64,000 bases of DNA, from contig JBHGNT010000011.1 in NCBI GenBank assembly GCA_043228905.1, positions 16,988,001 to 17,052,000 on the forward strand, given 5' to 3'. The position numbers were made by a program, and so were the translations under genes. Under the pieces are notes generated by a model that was not told the DNA's origin, did not search any database, and saw only the letters and a list, made by a program, of their open reading frames with translations. Origin of the DNA: Azolla caroliniana (taxonomy: Eukaryota; Polypodiophyta). This document shows positions 1 to 10,039 of the stretch, one piece after another. Each line of letters opens with the position of its first letter. Within the stretch, counting starts at the first letter, position 1.

Positions 1-1
1 G

Positions 2-706
2 ATGAGGGGGTCGGATCTTGCAAAGGCCATGGCTTCGGCCGTGGACCGGATAGTGATCGCGCGCGAGGGCACCGGTGCCCTTGACAGGGCTATTGAGGCG
101 ATCGTCGGTATGATCGACCGGTTCAGTGGAAAGGATGCCACGAGTTATTTGGCGTCCTACCGGGCGGAGATGTTGATGAGGGATATTCCGGAAGAGAGGC
201 ATCTTGCCGGATTCCCTCGAGTGGCGATGCCGGGCATCCATGCGGAGGTGCTCGAGATCCGGGCGGAGAGCCGAACCTGGGAGGAGTTCGAAGGACGGCT
301 CCTGGAGAAATACGGGCTGGATGACGCGCTTCGACTTTCGAAGTGGGGCTTCATGGAGTGGGTGGAGTCCCCCAACAAAGGAAGAAATGCGTCGGTACTC
401 CTCCGGGAGTTTGAGGAACGCTTTGCGCGCCTTTCGGCGCTCGATCGGACCGTCCTGGACACAAGTCGTGTCCTACTGTTTGTCAAATCGGTTGACGCAC
501 GGGATCGGGGGCAAGTTGGCTCCTTACTGGAAACCGAAGACGGGCTGACGGCCGACTGGGCCGCGGTAAAAAGAGTCTGCGGCCGTTTTGACAAACGGTG
601 GGAGTGGGCTGATACAGGGGCGACCAAGGCGGGACCTGTCGCAGCAAGGAAGCTCGAACCGAGACCCAGGAGTGGCTCGAAACTGGTTCGTCTTCGACCG
701 GCGTGA
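2..706 (+). pseudogene. gag: Retrotransposon Gag (capsid region), 5'-truncated by window edge
   Basis: This is an open frame of 234 codons running in from the window edge and ending in TGA at 704-706. It has the helical, charged character of a Ty3-type capsid domain: a 'RFSGKDATSYLASYRAEM' stretch, then 'WEEFEGRLLEKYGLDDALRLSKWGF' (residues ~95-120), which corresponds to the conserved W...F...L gag core. The zinc knuckle that should follow lies in frame 1 (from ~832), not in this frame. In frame 1 a stop at 610-612 is followed by sensible sequence, so the shift between frames lies between ~613 and 703. Either a programmed -1 shift or an indel would explain this; the further shifts downstream favour indels. 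Confidence 0.75.
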
Positions 707-2105
707 TTAGAGGCTCGTCCGGGGGAACAGCTCTGGAGGAGTTGACACGAGCGGTAAAGGATCTCCAGATCGCCCAGGCTCGGAGGGAAGGCGGCGATCA
801 GGCTCGTGACCAACGGCCTCCAGCAGGGAGTAGGTGCATGTGGTGCGACGAGGTCGGCCACATTCGGAAAGACTGCGGGGACTTTATGGAGGCTTTGAGA
901 AGCCGGGTAGTGTACCTGTGGGAAGGTCGGGTGCACGCCAACGATACCCGGAGGGCCCTGAACCGAAACGATGGGCGAGGAGGAATGAAAAGGCTGATGG
1001 AAGAGGCGGCAGCCCGGCACGCGGAGACCGTCCACTACTCAGCGTCAGCCGGTATTCGGGTCGGAGGCAGTGAGGCTCGGAAGGCGAGCAAAGCCGAGTT
1101 CTGGCCGACGGTGCTGGAAGGCCTCGCCGGTGCCCGACTAAAGAGAGACGAGGTGGACCGCACGGAGAAGCGGGTCCAAGAGGTAACCGGGTGGAGTGAC
1201 CCGGTCGAAGAAAAGACGGGTTTCGTCAAAGCAGCTTGCCAGAACTACGAGGCTTTGGTTGAAGACAAACGGGTAGGTAAAACCGGAGGGGCCGGACCCT
1301 CACAGAGATACGAAACCCGATTCGGGTCGAAACGGAACGAGGCCGGTGAGTCCAGTGCCCGGGATAACCACAAGAAGGGCGGATACCGTTTGGGCACGGA
1401 GATCGAAAGGACCACGGACCTACGAAAGGTCCTGGAAGAACGAATCCTCGACAGCAAAGTAGAACTGTCGTTGCGGGAGGTGCTCGGAATCGCCAAGAAG
1501 GAGTTCCACGACTCCATCGTAGACTTGGTGAAGAGGAAGAGGCTGTCGACGGAGGCAGAACCGGAAAGGCCGGCGGAGGTGCGGACGACGCACATAGAGG
1601 ACATGGCGTTGGAAGACGAGTGGGCGGAGAGCCACTATTCGAGGCCACACTGGGCCCGAGCGACCACGGAAACCCCAATGAAGATCGGAGATGTTCAGGA
1701 ACCGGTGGTGGCGTTGGTGGACCACGGTTCGGAAATAAACCTGATGTCCATGGACTTCTACAAGAAGGGGAAATGGCCGATCAACACCAAGCACGGGTGG
1801 AAGATACGGGCAACGACGTGCGCCACCGAGGAACTACACGGGGCCTGCCCAAACGTGCGAGTCAAGATCGGCGAAGTCGAGATAGACCAGCACTTCTTTG
1901 TGCAGGAGACGTCCTCGCACCCGGTCATACTGGGAGAACCGTACATTACGGCAACGCGAATGGAGACCAAGGTGCTGGACAAGGGGCGGCTTACGCGAGG
2001 GTCAAGAGTCAGGACGAGCATCATTCGGTCCAGTTCGTGATGATGCGACCGAACCACGAGCGAAACCGCGAGTCCCTCGGTGGCGAGAACCGAGAGGATT
2101 TTTAG
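703..2105 (+). pseudogene. Zinc knuckle and retropepsin-like protease region of the Ty3/gypsy element
   Basis: Frame 1 carries a CCHC zinc knuckle at ~835-876 (C-MW-C-DEVG-H-IRKD-C, spacing CX2CX4HX4C), which in this family binds element RNA. A retropepsin fold follows at ~1700-1985. Its active-site triplet reads D-H-G (LVDHGSEIN, ~1714-1740), where most retropepsins have DTG or DSG. The fold closes with 'HPVILGEPYI' (~1918-1947). At about 1986 the sensible reading passes from frame 1 to frame 3 ('AYARVKSQDEHHSVQF') and stops with TAG at 2103-2105. This is consistent with loss of one base in the GGGCGG at 1983-1988. Frame 2 takes over downstream. Confidence 0.8.
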
Positions 2106-5100
2106 AGAGGACTGTCAAGGCGTGGGGTCGCGACAGTCCGGACACTCCGGGAAAACCCCACAAATGTACGATAGAGGCGAAACCGAAGAAACCTTATACC
2201 ATAAGTAGGAAGTTTTGTCTCTCTGACAACAGAGGGTGTACGATAGTCGGCGTCGTAGGCCGAGAAAAGACAAGGGCGGAAGAGCGACTTCGGGCGTGCG
2301 GAGTTCTCGGGCCCAGCGAGGAAATCAACGGAGCCGTGGAGGCGGTCTCCTTCGACGATACCTTGGGAATACTGCGAGAGGTGGTCGGAGAGGGCCTTAA
2401 AGAGGACTGGACGATACCGGTTTGTTCAGAAGAGATGTACGAAGTCATCGCGGACTTCAGTCGAGGGCTCGAGTCGGATCGGACGGCACGGGTTAACACG
2501 AAGTACAAGATTGTGGACCGGAAGGTAAGGCCAGTCGCGGCACCCTTACCGGAGGGCAGTGAGTTGCGAATCAAGGGGGTCGCATCGGACCCCAGTTTAC
2601 AAGATCCGGCCTGCATAGGGCACGCCTTCACCGACAGAACGCTACGGGAGCTCAAAATCGGTGGGGGCGGGTTCCTACTGCCGGCGGAAGAAGACCGGTT
2701 TCGGAGAATGCTCGGAAGGCACGAGAAAGCCTTCGCATTCTCACCGGAGGAGATCGGGTGCGTAGACCCGACAATCGTGAAGCCGATGGTGATATTCACG
2801 GTAGCGCATGTGCCGTGGAATCTCAAGCCAATTTCCGTACCGAGAGTTCACATCCCGGAGCTGATGGAGCTATTGAGGCAGAAAGTCGATATGGGCATCC
2901 TCGAACCGTTGAGTGCCCCGTACTCGAACCGGTGGTTTACCGTACCGAAGAAGAACGGGACGTTGCGCTTCATTCAAGACCTGCAACCGGTCAACAGAGT
3001 GACCATTCGGAATGCAGGAATTGGACCAACGATAGACGAGTTCGCGGAGGCCTTCGCCGGAAGGTCGATCTACTCGGTCGGTGATCTGTACTCGGGGTAC
3101 GACCAGTTCCAACTAGCTGTAGAGAGTAGAGACATTACAACGATGCGGACTCCTCTCGGCCTAGTGCGGATGTGTACCCTGCCACAAGGAGGGACGAACT
3201 CGGTGGCCCACATGGTGAATGCGATGAACAAGGTGCTGAGGGATTGTATCCCGGACATCACCATGCCATTCTTGGACGACATCCCGATCAAGGGATGTCC
3301 GGTAGAGAAAAAGGACGAAACAATCGGACCGGACGGATGCCGGAAATTCGTGGCGACACACATTGACGACTGCGAGAGGGTGCTGTAGAGGCTAGACGGC
3401 GCGAGGCTCACCTTCTTCGAGGAGAAATCGGCCTTCGGGCAATCGGAGATCATGGTCGTCAGACATCTATGCGGACCGTATGGCCGGAAACCGTCTCTGG
3501 CTAAGGTGGAAGCCATCTCCGCTATGAAGCCCGACTATAACTCGGTCACAGAAGTACGGAGGTTCTTGGGAGCATGCGCGTTCTACCACATATGGATCCC
3601 GCATTACGCCCACGTTGCCGAACCGCTATACGGGTTGCTGAAAAAGGGGCGAAGATTCGAGTGGCGAGACGAGCATACGGAGTCGGTCTGGAAGATGAAG
3701 GAGGCTCTTGTTGCACCTTCGGCACTCCGGAAGGCTGTCTACGAGAAAGCCACTCCCATCTACATAACGGTAGATACAAGTCCGACCGGGATCGGATGGG
3801 TGGTCAACCAAGAAGATGAGGACGACATTCGGTTCCCAATCTGGTTCGGTGCGAAGGTCCTCAGCGAGCGGCAGCGAGGATACGCCCAGGTTAAACGCGA
3901 ACTCTAGGGTATCATTTCGGCAGTGAAGGCCGATAAAGACTATCTGATCGGGACAGAGGTGATTATTGAGACGGACTACCTGCCGATTCTCGGCATGGTT
4001 TCCGGATGCGCAACCCCGGACCTGGTAATGCTCAGGTGGATAGCGTACATCAAGTCCTTGGATCCGGAAATACGACACATTTCCGGGAAAGACAACGCCA
4101 TGGCCGACATGCTTTCGAGGGCGCGATTCGACGACGAGGGCGACATGGTTTCGGAGGACGAGGAAGTCGGCGTGGACTTCTTCAAGGCGGCTTACGTAAC
4201 AACCGAGGGGGGGAGCACTCCGGCGCTTAACGGTTTAAAGGAGAGCAAGTACGACGGGGAGTGGCTGCAGATTGGGGGATTCTTGAGGACGATGACGCCG
4301 GACGCGTCATGGACAAAGGAAGAGGCCAACCGGATCCGGAAGAAAGCGTACCGATTCTTTCTCCGGGACAGATACTTGTGGAAGCACCCGAAGAAGAGAA
4401 ACGACATCCCGCTCCGAGTAGTGGCGATGAAGGAGGAACAGGAGGAGTTACTGAAGGCCTACCACGACAGCCCCTGGGTTGGACACCGTGGAACGTGGGC
4501 CACGTTCGAGAAACTAAAGGGGAAGTACTGGTGGCCGGGACTGTACCGGGACGTGCATCGGATCGTGACGACTTGTGAGAGCTGTCAGATACACTCCATA
4601 GTCCGACATCGGGACGAGCTTCACCCTACATACCCTCCGGCCAACCACTTCAAATGGATGGTAGATTTGGTGACGATGCCGATGGGCGTAGGGCAGATGC
4701 GATATTTGGTGCTGGCCCGGGAGGACCTAACGAACCAGGTGGAAGGTCGAGCCCTGTAGAACAAAACAACCGCGGCCGTGTGTCGGTTCCTGATCGAGGA
4801 CGTGATATGCCGGTACGGGTGCGTCGGAAAGATCGTGGCTGACCGCGGGGAGTTGGACGCCAAAGAGGCCGAGGAGCTGTTCGACCGGTTAGGGGTCAAG
4901 CTCTCGCTCACCACAACGTACAATCCGGAGGCGAACGGGAAGGTGGAGCACGGGCACGGACCGATCGTCAAAGCGCTAGTCCGGGCGTGCGAAGGACAGG
5001 TCGGGAACTGGCCACGACTATTACCCTATGCCTTGTGGGCGAACCGGACAACGCACAGTTCGGTAACCGGGTTCATGCCGTCAGAGCTCATGTTCGGACA

Positions 5101-5716
5101 GAAGCCGATCATGTCGATGGAACGAACGATCTCCTCTTGGGCGACAGTAGACTGGAGAGACGAGATGAGTCGGGATGAACTACTAGCGGCACGTATCCGG
5201 CAGCTCGAGCGGAGGCCAGAGGATGTGGAACAAGCGACGGAGAGACTTCGGACGGCGAGGATGAGGAACAAAGCCCGGTTCGACCGAACGCACCGGCTCC
5301 GACCAAAGAAAATCGAGGAAGGCGACTGGGTGGTAGTCTACGACAACAGCCTTGATAACCAGCACCGGACAACGCGGAAGTTTGCAAAGCGGTGGTTCGG
5401 GCCTTACGTGGTAATGAGCGCCAACGACAATGGGACGTATCACCTGGCGGAACTCGACGGTACGAGGATGGCGATACCGGTGGCGGGGAAGCGGATCAAA
5501 GCGTTCAAGAAGCGCCACAACGGCGAACCGGACCTAAGAGGCCTGGACAGCGACGACGAACAGTCTGAAACGGTTGACGAACCGATGGACGAAGAACCGG
5601 AACTCGGGCCGGTTTTCTCCAACCAGAACACAATTTTGGCGCATACCGGTGGATGCGCGGTGAGGTGGGGGCAGATGTCGTGGAGAAAACCGTCCCTTAG
5701 CGCAATCGGTGTATAG
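2106..5716 (+). pseudogene. pol: Pol: reverse transcriptase, RNase H and integrase with three in-frame TAG stops
   Basis: All of this region reads in frame 2. RT occupies ~2800-3530, with 'YSGYDQFQLAV' (first catalytic Asp), the PQG-type block 'MCTLPQGGTNS' and 'MPFLDDIPIKG' (FLDD in place of YxDD). RNase H lies at ~3765-4120 (catalytic Asp in 'YITVDTSPTGIG', then 'ISGKDNAMADMLSR'). Integrase has an H-X3-H...C-X2-C zinc finger at ~4460-4590 and core residues Asp (MVDLVTMP), Asp (VADRGELD) and Glu (YNPEANGKVEHG). The frame is interrupted by TAG at 3386-3388, 3905-3907 and 4757-4759, with no frameshift between the pieces. It ends in TAG at 5714-5716, about 40 bases inside the 3' LTR. All recognisable catalytic residues are intact, so decay looks recent. 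Confidence 0.92.
5661..5675 (+). other. Polypurine-tract-like sequence before the 3' LTR
   Basis: The purine-rich TGAGGTGGGGGCAGA directly precedes the TG that opens the LTR. In LTR retrotransposons this is where plus-strand DNA synthesis is primed. It is placed by position and composition only. Confidence 0.55.
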
Positions 5717-6328
5717 CGCGCGTGAACCGCCTCTTCACGCGTGCGCGCCCTTTAATGTATATAATAGGGAATTAAGTACATAGGCATATCCGGGGGTAGT
5801 TAGATTCGGTAGGTAGGAAGTAAATGAGGGAGACGGCTCCCTTCCTGAAGCTATAAAGGAGAGGGAGACGCGGGGAGAAAGGGATCGCGCATTAAGGAGG
5901 ACGAAGTGCTGTCAGACCGTAACCGAACGCTTCTCCTCTGTTCGTTCTCCATCGCTCTTCTCTGCAGGGTTTCGAGAGGCTCGCGCAGCTTCGAGGAACG
6001 CCCGTGTGCTTCCGGCAACACCTCCACCCTTTTCTCCTTTCGTGCGTAGACGAACAAGCATCGGCATCTGTTCGCCGGCCTGTTTGGTTGTAACCGCTTG
6101 CGTGCTTTGTTGTGTATTTGATATTCGTTAATATACAAACACTTGTGTCTCCCTGTCTCTATGTCCATTCGCGTCTTCTGTGTTGACGGGCCGTGCCACC
6201 TGTGTTTCTTTGCTCATACGTGACCGGGCGTCTCTCTCTTTCCCTTTCCCCTTCTATCACCTGCTCTTCGGTTCAAGACCCCGGTGGTCCCGCCTCATTT
6301 CTCCACGCACGCGCGTAGCAACGCGACA
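5676..6328 (+). repeat. 3' LTR of the Ty3/gypsy element (about 653 bp)
   Basis: The proposed LTR starts TGTCG at 5676-5680 and ends CGACA at 6324-6328, a perfect 5-bp terminal inverted repeat with the TG...CA ends usual for LTRs. Extending the ends by two bases (TGTCGTG versus CGCGACA) leaves a single mismatch. The GC-rich composition stops just after this end. The 5' LTR is outside the window, so neither a copy comparison nor the target-site duplication (expected to match CCGTT at 6329-6333 or similar) can be checked here. Confidence 0.7.
5852..5858 (+). promoter_or_regulatory. TATA box candidate in the LTR U3 region
   Basis: TATAAAG lies about 176 bases into the LTR and is a good plant TATA box. 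A second AT-rich TATATAATA lies at 5758-5766. Retrotransposon transcription normally starts about 30 bases downstream of such a box. No transcript evidence is available. Confidence 0.45.
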
Positions 6329-6863
6329 CCGTTTTCCATGAACCCTTTCTTGAATATCGGTAAATCATGGCAATGTGCAACAAAAAATTCTAACACCTTC
6401 TACAAAGTCCTATCTTTGGTCTTAGGATTACTGTACATCATTGTACATAAAAAATTGTAAGCTAATCGAAAAAAAAGGAGAATTCAACGAGTCTAGTCAT
6501 GTATTCCTATCATGTTGGATGTAGGTGGTGATGTTAAGAGGACGTCAGCTAAGAACATGAGTTAAGATGGACGAGGCGGTTGCGGCATATAGGAATGGAG
6601 ACGATTTTGGCGGTAATCTCTGAGATGGTTGATGCAGACAATGAAGCACATTTTTTAGTTTAGATAAGGATGAGTGATGATGTTGGCGTGGGTTGAAGCA
6701 AATTTTCATGAGGAGAGGTAGAGAGTACACTCATGTTGTTTTTGTAGGTACAAGATTTTGGTGATAATCAGCGATAGCGAGATGGTTGATGTGGACTTGA
6801 GGAAGTTGATTTTCTGTTTTTTTATCAGGATGAGTGATGATGTGTGTGTGTGGGGGAGTTGAA
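6329..6863. other. AT-rich spacer with degenerate copies of the downstream repeat
   Basis: No gene is visible. From about 6545 the sequence is a diverged version of the 6864-7719 repeat. It shares 'gagatggttgatg', 'gataaggatgagtgatgatg' and 'catgaggagaggtagag', so the array extends further left than the clean duplication. Confidence 0.6.
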
Positions 6864-7719
6864 GCACATTATCATGAGGAGGTGAGGAAAAGTTTTTTTA
6901 ACTCATTTGTTGTTGACAGTATAGGATTTTGGTGGTAATCGGCAAGATGGCGAGACTATTGATGTAAGACGATTTTTGTTGTAATCTCCGAGATGGTTGA
7001 TGTGGACAATGAAACATATTTTTTAGTTTAGATAAGGATGAGTGATGATGTTGGTGGGGGTTGAAGCATATTTTCATGAGGAGAGGTAGAGCGTACACTC
7101 ATGTTGTTTTTGTAGGTACAAGATTTTGGTGATAAATGGTGACAGCGAGATGGTTGATGTGGAGTTGAGGAATGATTTTCGGTTTTTTGATCAGGATAAG
7201 TGATGGTGGTTTGGGGTGAAGCATATTATCATGAGGAGGTGAGGAAAAGTTTTTTAGAGTCATTTGTTGTTGTTAGTACAGGATTTTGGTGGCACACTAT
7301 CATAAGGAGGTGAGGAAAAGTTTTTTTAACTCATTTGTTGTTGACAATATAGGATTTTGGTGGTAATCGGCAAGATGGCGAGACTATTGATGTAAGACGA
7401 TTTTTGTTGTAATCTCCGAGATGGTTGATGTGGACAATGAAACATATTTTTTAGTTTAGATAAGGATGAGTGATGATGTTGGTGGGGGTTGAAGCATATT
7501 TTCATGAGGAGAGGTAGAGCGTACACTCATGTTGTTTTTGTAGGTACAAGATTTTGGTGATAAATGGTGACAGCGAGATGGTTGATGTGGAGTTGAGGAA
7601 TGATTTTCGGTTTTTTGATCAGGATAAGTGATGGTGGTTTGGGGTGAAGCATATTATCATGAGGAGGTGAGGAAAAGTTTTTTAGAGTCATTTGTTGTTG
7701 TTAGTACAGGATTTTGGTG
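6864..7719. repeat. Tandem duplication, 428-bp unit, two nearly identical copies
   Basis: Units are 6864-7291 and 7292-7719. Long stretches are identical at an offset of 428 bases (for example 6898-7098 and 7326-7526). Each unit also contains shorter internal echoes built around 'gagatggttgatg' and 'aggatttTGGTG' motifs. No coding potential is credible. Confidence 0.9.
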
Positions 7720-8150
7720 GTAATCGGCGAGATGGCGAGATGATCGGTGAGATGGTTGATTTGGACTGAATGAAGCAGATTTTATGTTTCTCATAAGGAT
7801 GAGTGATGATGGTGTTGGGGATTGACGCATATTTCCACGAGAAGAGGTAATTGTTTTTGGTGATAATCAGCGAGAGTATTTTCTCGATGGTCATGGAGAT
7901 GAAGATGGTGAGTTTCAACATGGGAGACGATAGTTATGGACTAAGCAAGGCGGCCCACCGCGTTTTATTCCAAGGTGGATAATATGTTGAAGGAAAACAA
8001 AGGAAAATTGTTCTCATTAGGGAACTAGAGGACATGCTCACATCCGAACGGAGGATAAACTACTATGTTCATTACATGAATTTGAAGGTAATGGCAAGAT
8101 GGTTGATGTGGAAAGATGAAGCATACTTCTTTAGTTTTTGATAAGGGTGA
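7720..8150. other. Further diverged units of the same repeat, then unclassified spacer
   Basis: The motifs 'gataaggatgagtgatg' and 'gagatggttgat' recur to about 7830 and again at 8097-8145. Between these lies unclassified AT-rich DNA. No gene is seen. Confidence 0.5.
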
Positions 8151-8300
8151 GTGTTGCATGCTCAAAGATGGGTAATTGGGACAAAGGTCAAGGAGATTGC
8201 TAAAGATGGGTACAAAAGAGATCGATCTCTTGGTAATGCTTTGACAGACATGTACACAAAATGTGCCTCACTTATGCTATCACGACTTGTATTGAGGATC
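8151..8300 (+). pseudogene. Relic of a PPR gene
   Basis: The translation includes 'IAKDGYKRDRSLGNALTDMY' followed by TKCASL. This matches the signature PPR junction (I..dG...D...gNaLvDMYaKCGsl) of plant PLS-type PPR proteins; compare 'GSTLVDMYVKCESIHEA' in the intact PPR gene of this window. The similarity fades after about 50 residues and no PPR array continues. It is read as a short decayed fragment of another PPR locus, and nothing suggests it is expressed. Confidence 0.55.
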
Positions 8301-8523
8301 TACAAAGTCGAGATGGGATATTTATGTAGGTGTCCTTCAAAAGTGAGATGTAGTGGCATGCAATATACTTATAATAGGGTATGTAGAGCATGGACCTACT
8401 TTGTGGATATCTTGAGTATGGTATGTTGGTATGGTTATGTTGAAGATCTTCAGTACATACATGCCAAACCAAATGCAAACAAAGGGTTGGAATTGTTTTG
8501 TATGTTGTACCTAATATGCCTTT

Positions 8524-8572
8524 TTAAAAACTAATGGAAGTATATTTTGTTTAAAAAAAAAAACAAAAACAA
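8524..8572 (+). repeat. LINE-type 3' tail remnant
   Basis: The sequence ACTAATGGAAGTAT followed by TTTTGTTT and an A-run matches the 3' tails of the LINE copies at 37929-37967 and, on the other strand, 38478-38530 and 57590-57645. Little or no LINE body is recognisable upstream. Confidence 0.55.
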
Positions 8573-9297
8573 AAATTGTAAGCTTGTAGCCTTCTAGGTA
8601 GACAAGCTCAAGTTGTAGCCTTCGGGTGTTTTTCCTTAATACTAAAGAAAATCTTTGAAGGAAAAAAAAAAAGAATGACTTAGTTTTTTCTATCCTTAAC
8701 AACACCATCCATAGCCAAATGGGTCTTCAAATGGGCTTCTCATGTGGTCTAGTTAAGTACATTCAATATGCTCAACACTTTTGAGTGATAACAACAAAAT
8801 GGCATAACCCAATTTCGTTTGGGCCGATATATGCAAACCAATATCATGCACGCAATTGATGGATGACTTTTCTTGGATGGCGACTCTAGTATATTGTTAG
8901 GGAGCACATCCGATCTACTCTATGTGTCGAGTGATGGCTGGGCAGGATGACATATTCGACGCAAAAGTATAGTAACTGGACGATACATTGTCCAGAGGAT
9001 GAGATGGACGGAGGGTCGATGGACAAACGGACAGACGTGACGGATGGTCAGTCGGATGGGAGTATGTGGAGTCTGGACAGGTGTCCGTGGGACGGGTGTA
9101 TTTGGACAGATGGACGATGATCGGGTGGTCGAACAGATAGACACTCAGGTTGTCGGACATATGGCCGGATGGGCGGGCGGCCGAACAGATGGACAAAGTG
9201 GCTTCCATTTTCCTCATTCAATTCATTTAATTCAAATTTTACTCAAGCCTCTCAATTTTGTGAACCTCAGAAGAGAGAGAGAGAGAGAGAGAAGCAC
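8573..9297. other. Spacer and 5' flank of the mTERF-like gene
   Basis: No gene is seen. 8930-9190 is full of imperfect GGAC/CGGA/ACAGA words ('ggacagacgtgacgg', 'ggacaggtgtccgtggg'), a cryptically repetitive stretch. A (GA)n tract at 9271-9292 lies in the presumed 5' leader just before the ATG. Confidence 0.5.
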
Positions 9298-9981
9298 ATG
9301 GCCACCATAGCTTCTTCTTCTCTTTCTCTTTCTCCTTCTCCTTCTTCTTCTCCTTCTCATCGCCATGCCTCCTTTCATCCCACAGAACGGAGGATTTCCT
9401 CTTCTTCTTCTTCTTCTTTTCAGTCACTCCTCCCCCTTCTTCATTCATCAACGCTCAGATCAAGTAAGCCTCCTAATTGCAACCACACCCATTTCATCGC
9501 CAGAGCTTCCGCCAAGAAGCAAGAACTTCCTTCCCTGACTGAACAGCTCTCCTCTAATCCCCACGACGAGATGAAATGGAAAGAAGCTCGGATCCCTCTG
9601 CTAAACCTAGGTCTGAGCGAATCCGACGCGGATCTGGCTATGGCGAAATCCTTTGGATGGGCTTCTTCTCCTTACTGGGGAGAAGAGAAGACGAAATCTA
9701 TGCCTGATTCACATATAATTCAGAAAACTGTCTCTTTTCTGCAGAGTTTAGGTCTCTCTGATGAGGACTTGGTCGTGTTCCTGAAGAAGTTTCCTGAAGC
9801 TCTTGGCTGTAAAGTGGAGGATGAGATGGAGAAGAATGTAAAGATACTAGAGAAAGAATGGGGTATCTCTGGAAACACTCTGAAGAACCTGCTTCGAAGA
9901 AACCCTAAATCTTTGGGCTATAATGTGGATTGTAAAGGAGACTGTATAGCTCAGTGTACTCGATGTTGGGTCAGATTCTGA
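9298..9981 (+). CDS. Small plastid-targeted mTERF-like protein with a C-terminal Cys cluster
   Basis: This encodes 227 aa without introns. I chose the ATG at 9298 because it follows a GA-rich leader and opens a Ser-rich, acid-poor N-terminus (residues 1 to ~65) typical of a chloroplast transit peptide. An in-frame ATG at 9169 would add Trp/Asn-rich sequence unlike a transit peptide. The mature part holds 'LLNLGLSESDADLAMAKSFG', then about two mTERF-type helical repeats at ~140-215 ('FLQSLGLSDEDLVVFLKKFP', 'LEKEWGISGNTLKNLLRRNP'). It ends in a C-X3-C-X3-C-X2-C cluster ('CKGDCIAQCTRCW'). mTERF proteins bind nucleic acid and act in organellar transcription, termination and splicing. This one is far shorter than canonical members (usually 300 aa or more), so DNA binding should not be assumed. 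The terminal Cys cluster could bind a metal; that is inference. Confidence 0.8.
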   Translation: MATIASSSLSLSPSPSSSPSHRHASFHPTERRISSSSSSSFQSLLPLLHSSTLRSSKPPNCNHTHFIARASAKKQELPSLTEQLSSNPHDEMKWKEARIPLLNLGLSESDADLAMAKSFGWASSPYWGEEKTKSMPDSHIIQKTVSFLQSLGLSDEDLVVFLKKFPEALGCKVEDEMEKNVKILEKEWGISGNTLKNLLRRNPKSLGYNVDCKGDCIAQCTRCWVRF

Positions 9982-10039
9982 GGCATTCTTGATAACTGAC
10001 AGTAATTCTTGTATTTTTTATGTCTTTTACAAAAGATTG

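Larger units (their letters stand above)
1..6328 (+). mobile_element. Ty3/gypsy LTR retrotransposon, 5' part outside window, degenerate
   Basis: The domain order on the plus strand is gag, zinc knuckle, aspartic protease, reverse transcriptase, RNase H, integrase, then a 3' LTR. Integrase after RT/RNase H defines the Ty3/gypsy (Metaviridae) order. The 5' LTR, primer-binding site and gag start lie before the window. The element is strongly GC- and CpG-rich, unlike the AT-rich DNA that starts just after position 6328. The coding sequence runs gag in frame 2, then frame 1, frame 3 and frame 2 again, and carries three in-frame TAG codons in pol, so this copy cannot make a full polyprotein by ordinary translation. 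No chromodomain is seen after the integrase. Family assignment is firm; the exact clade is not. Confidence 0.95.

Noticed and set aside
157-1035. Long minus-strand ORF opposite gag (292 codons) and other antisense ORFs to 5.5 kb
   Set aside because: High GC content lengthens antisense frames. The plus strand carries the recognisable domains.
6270-6290. tRNA B-box-like GGTTCAAGACC
   Set aside because: It lies inside the LTR, has a mismatch at a key position, and no cloverleaf or A box is nearby.
9169-9297. Upstream in-frame ATG of the mTERF-like gene
   Set aside because: The extra residues are not transit-peptide-like and would be read through the GA leader. The ATG at 9298 fits better.
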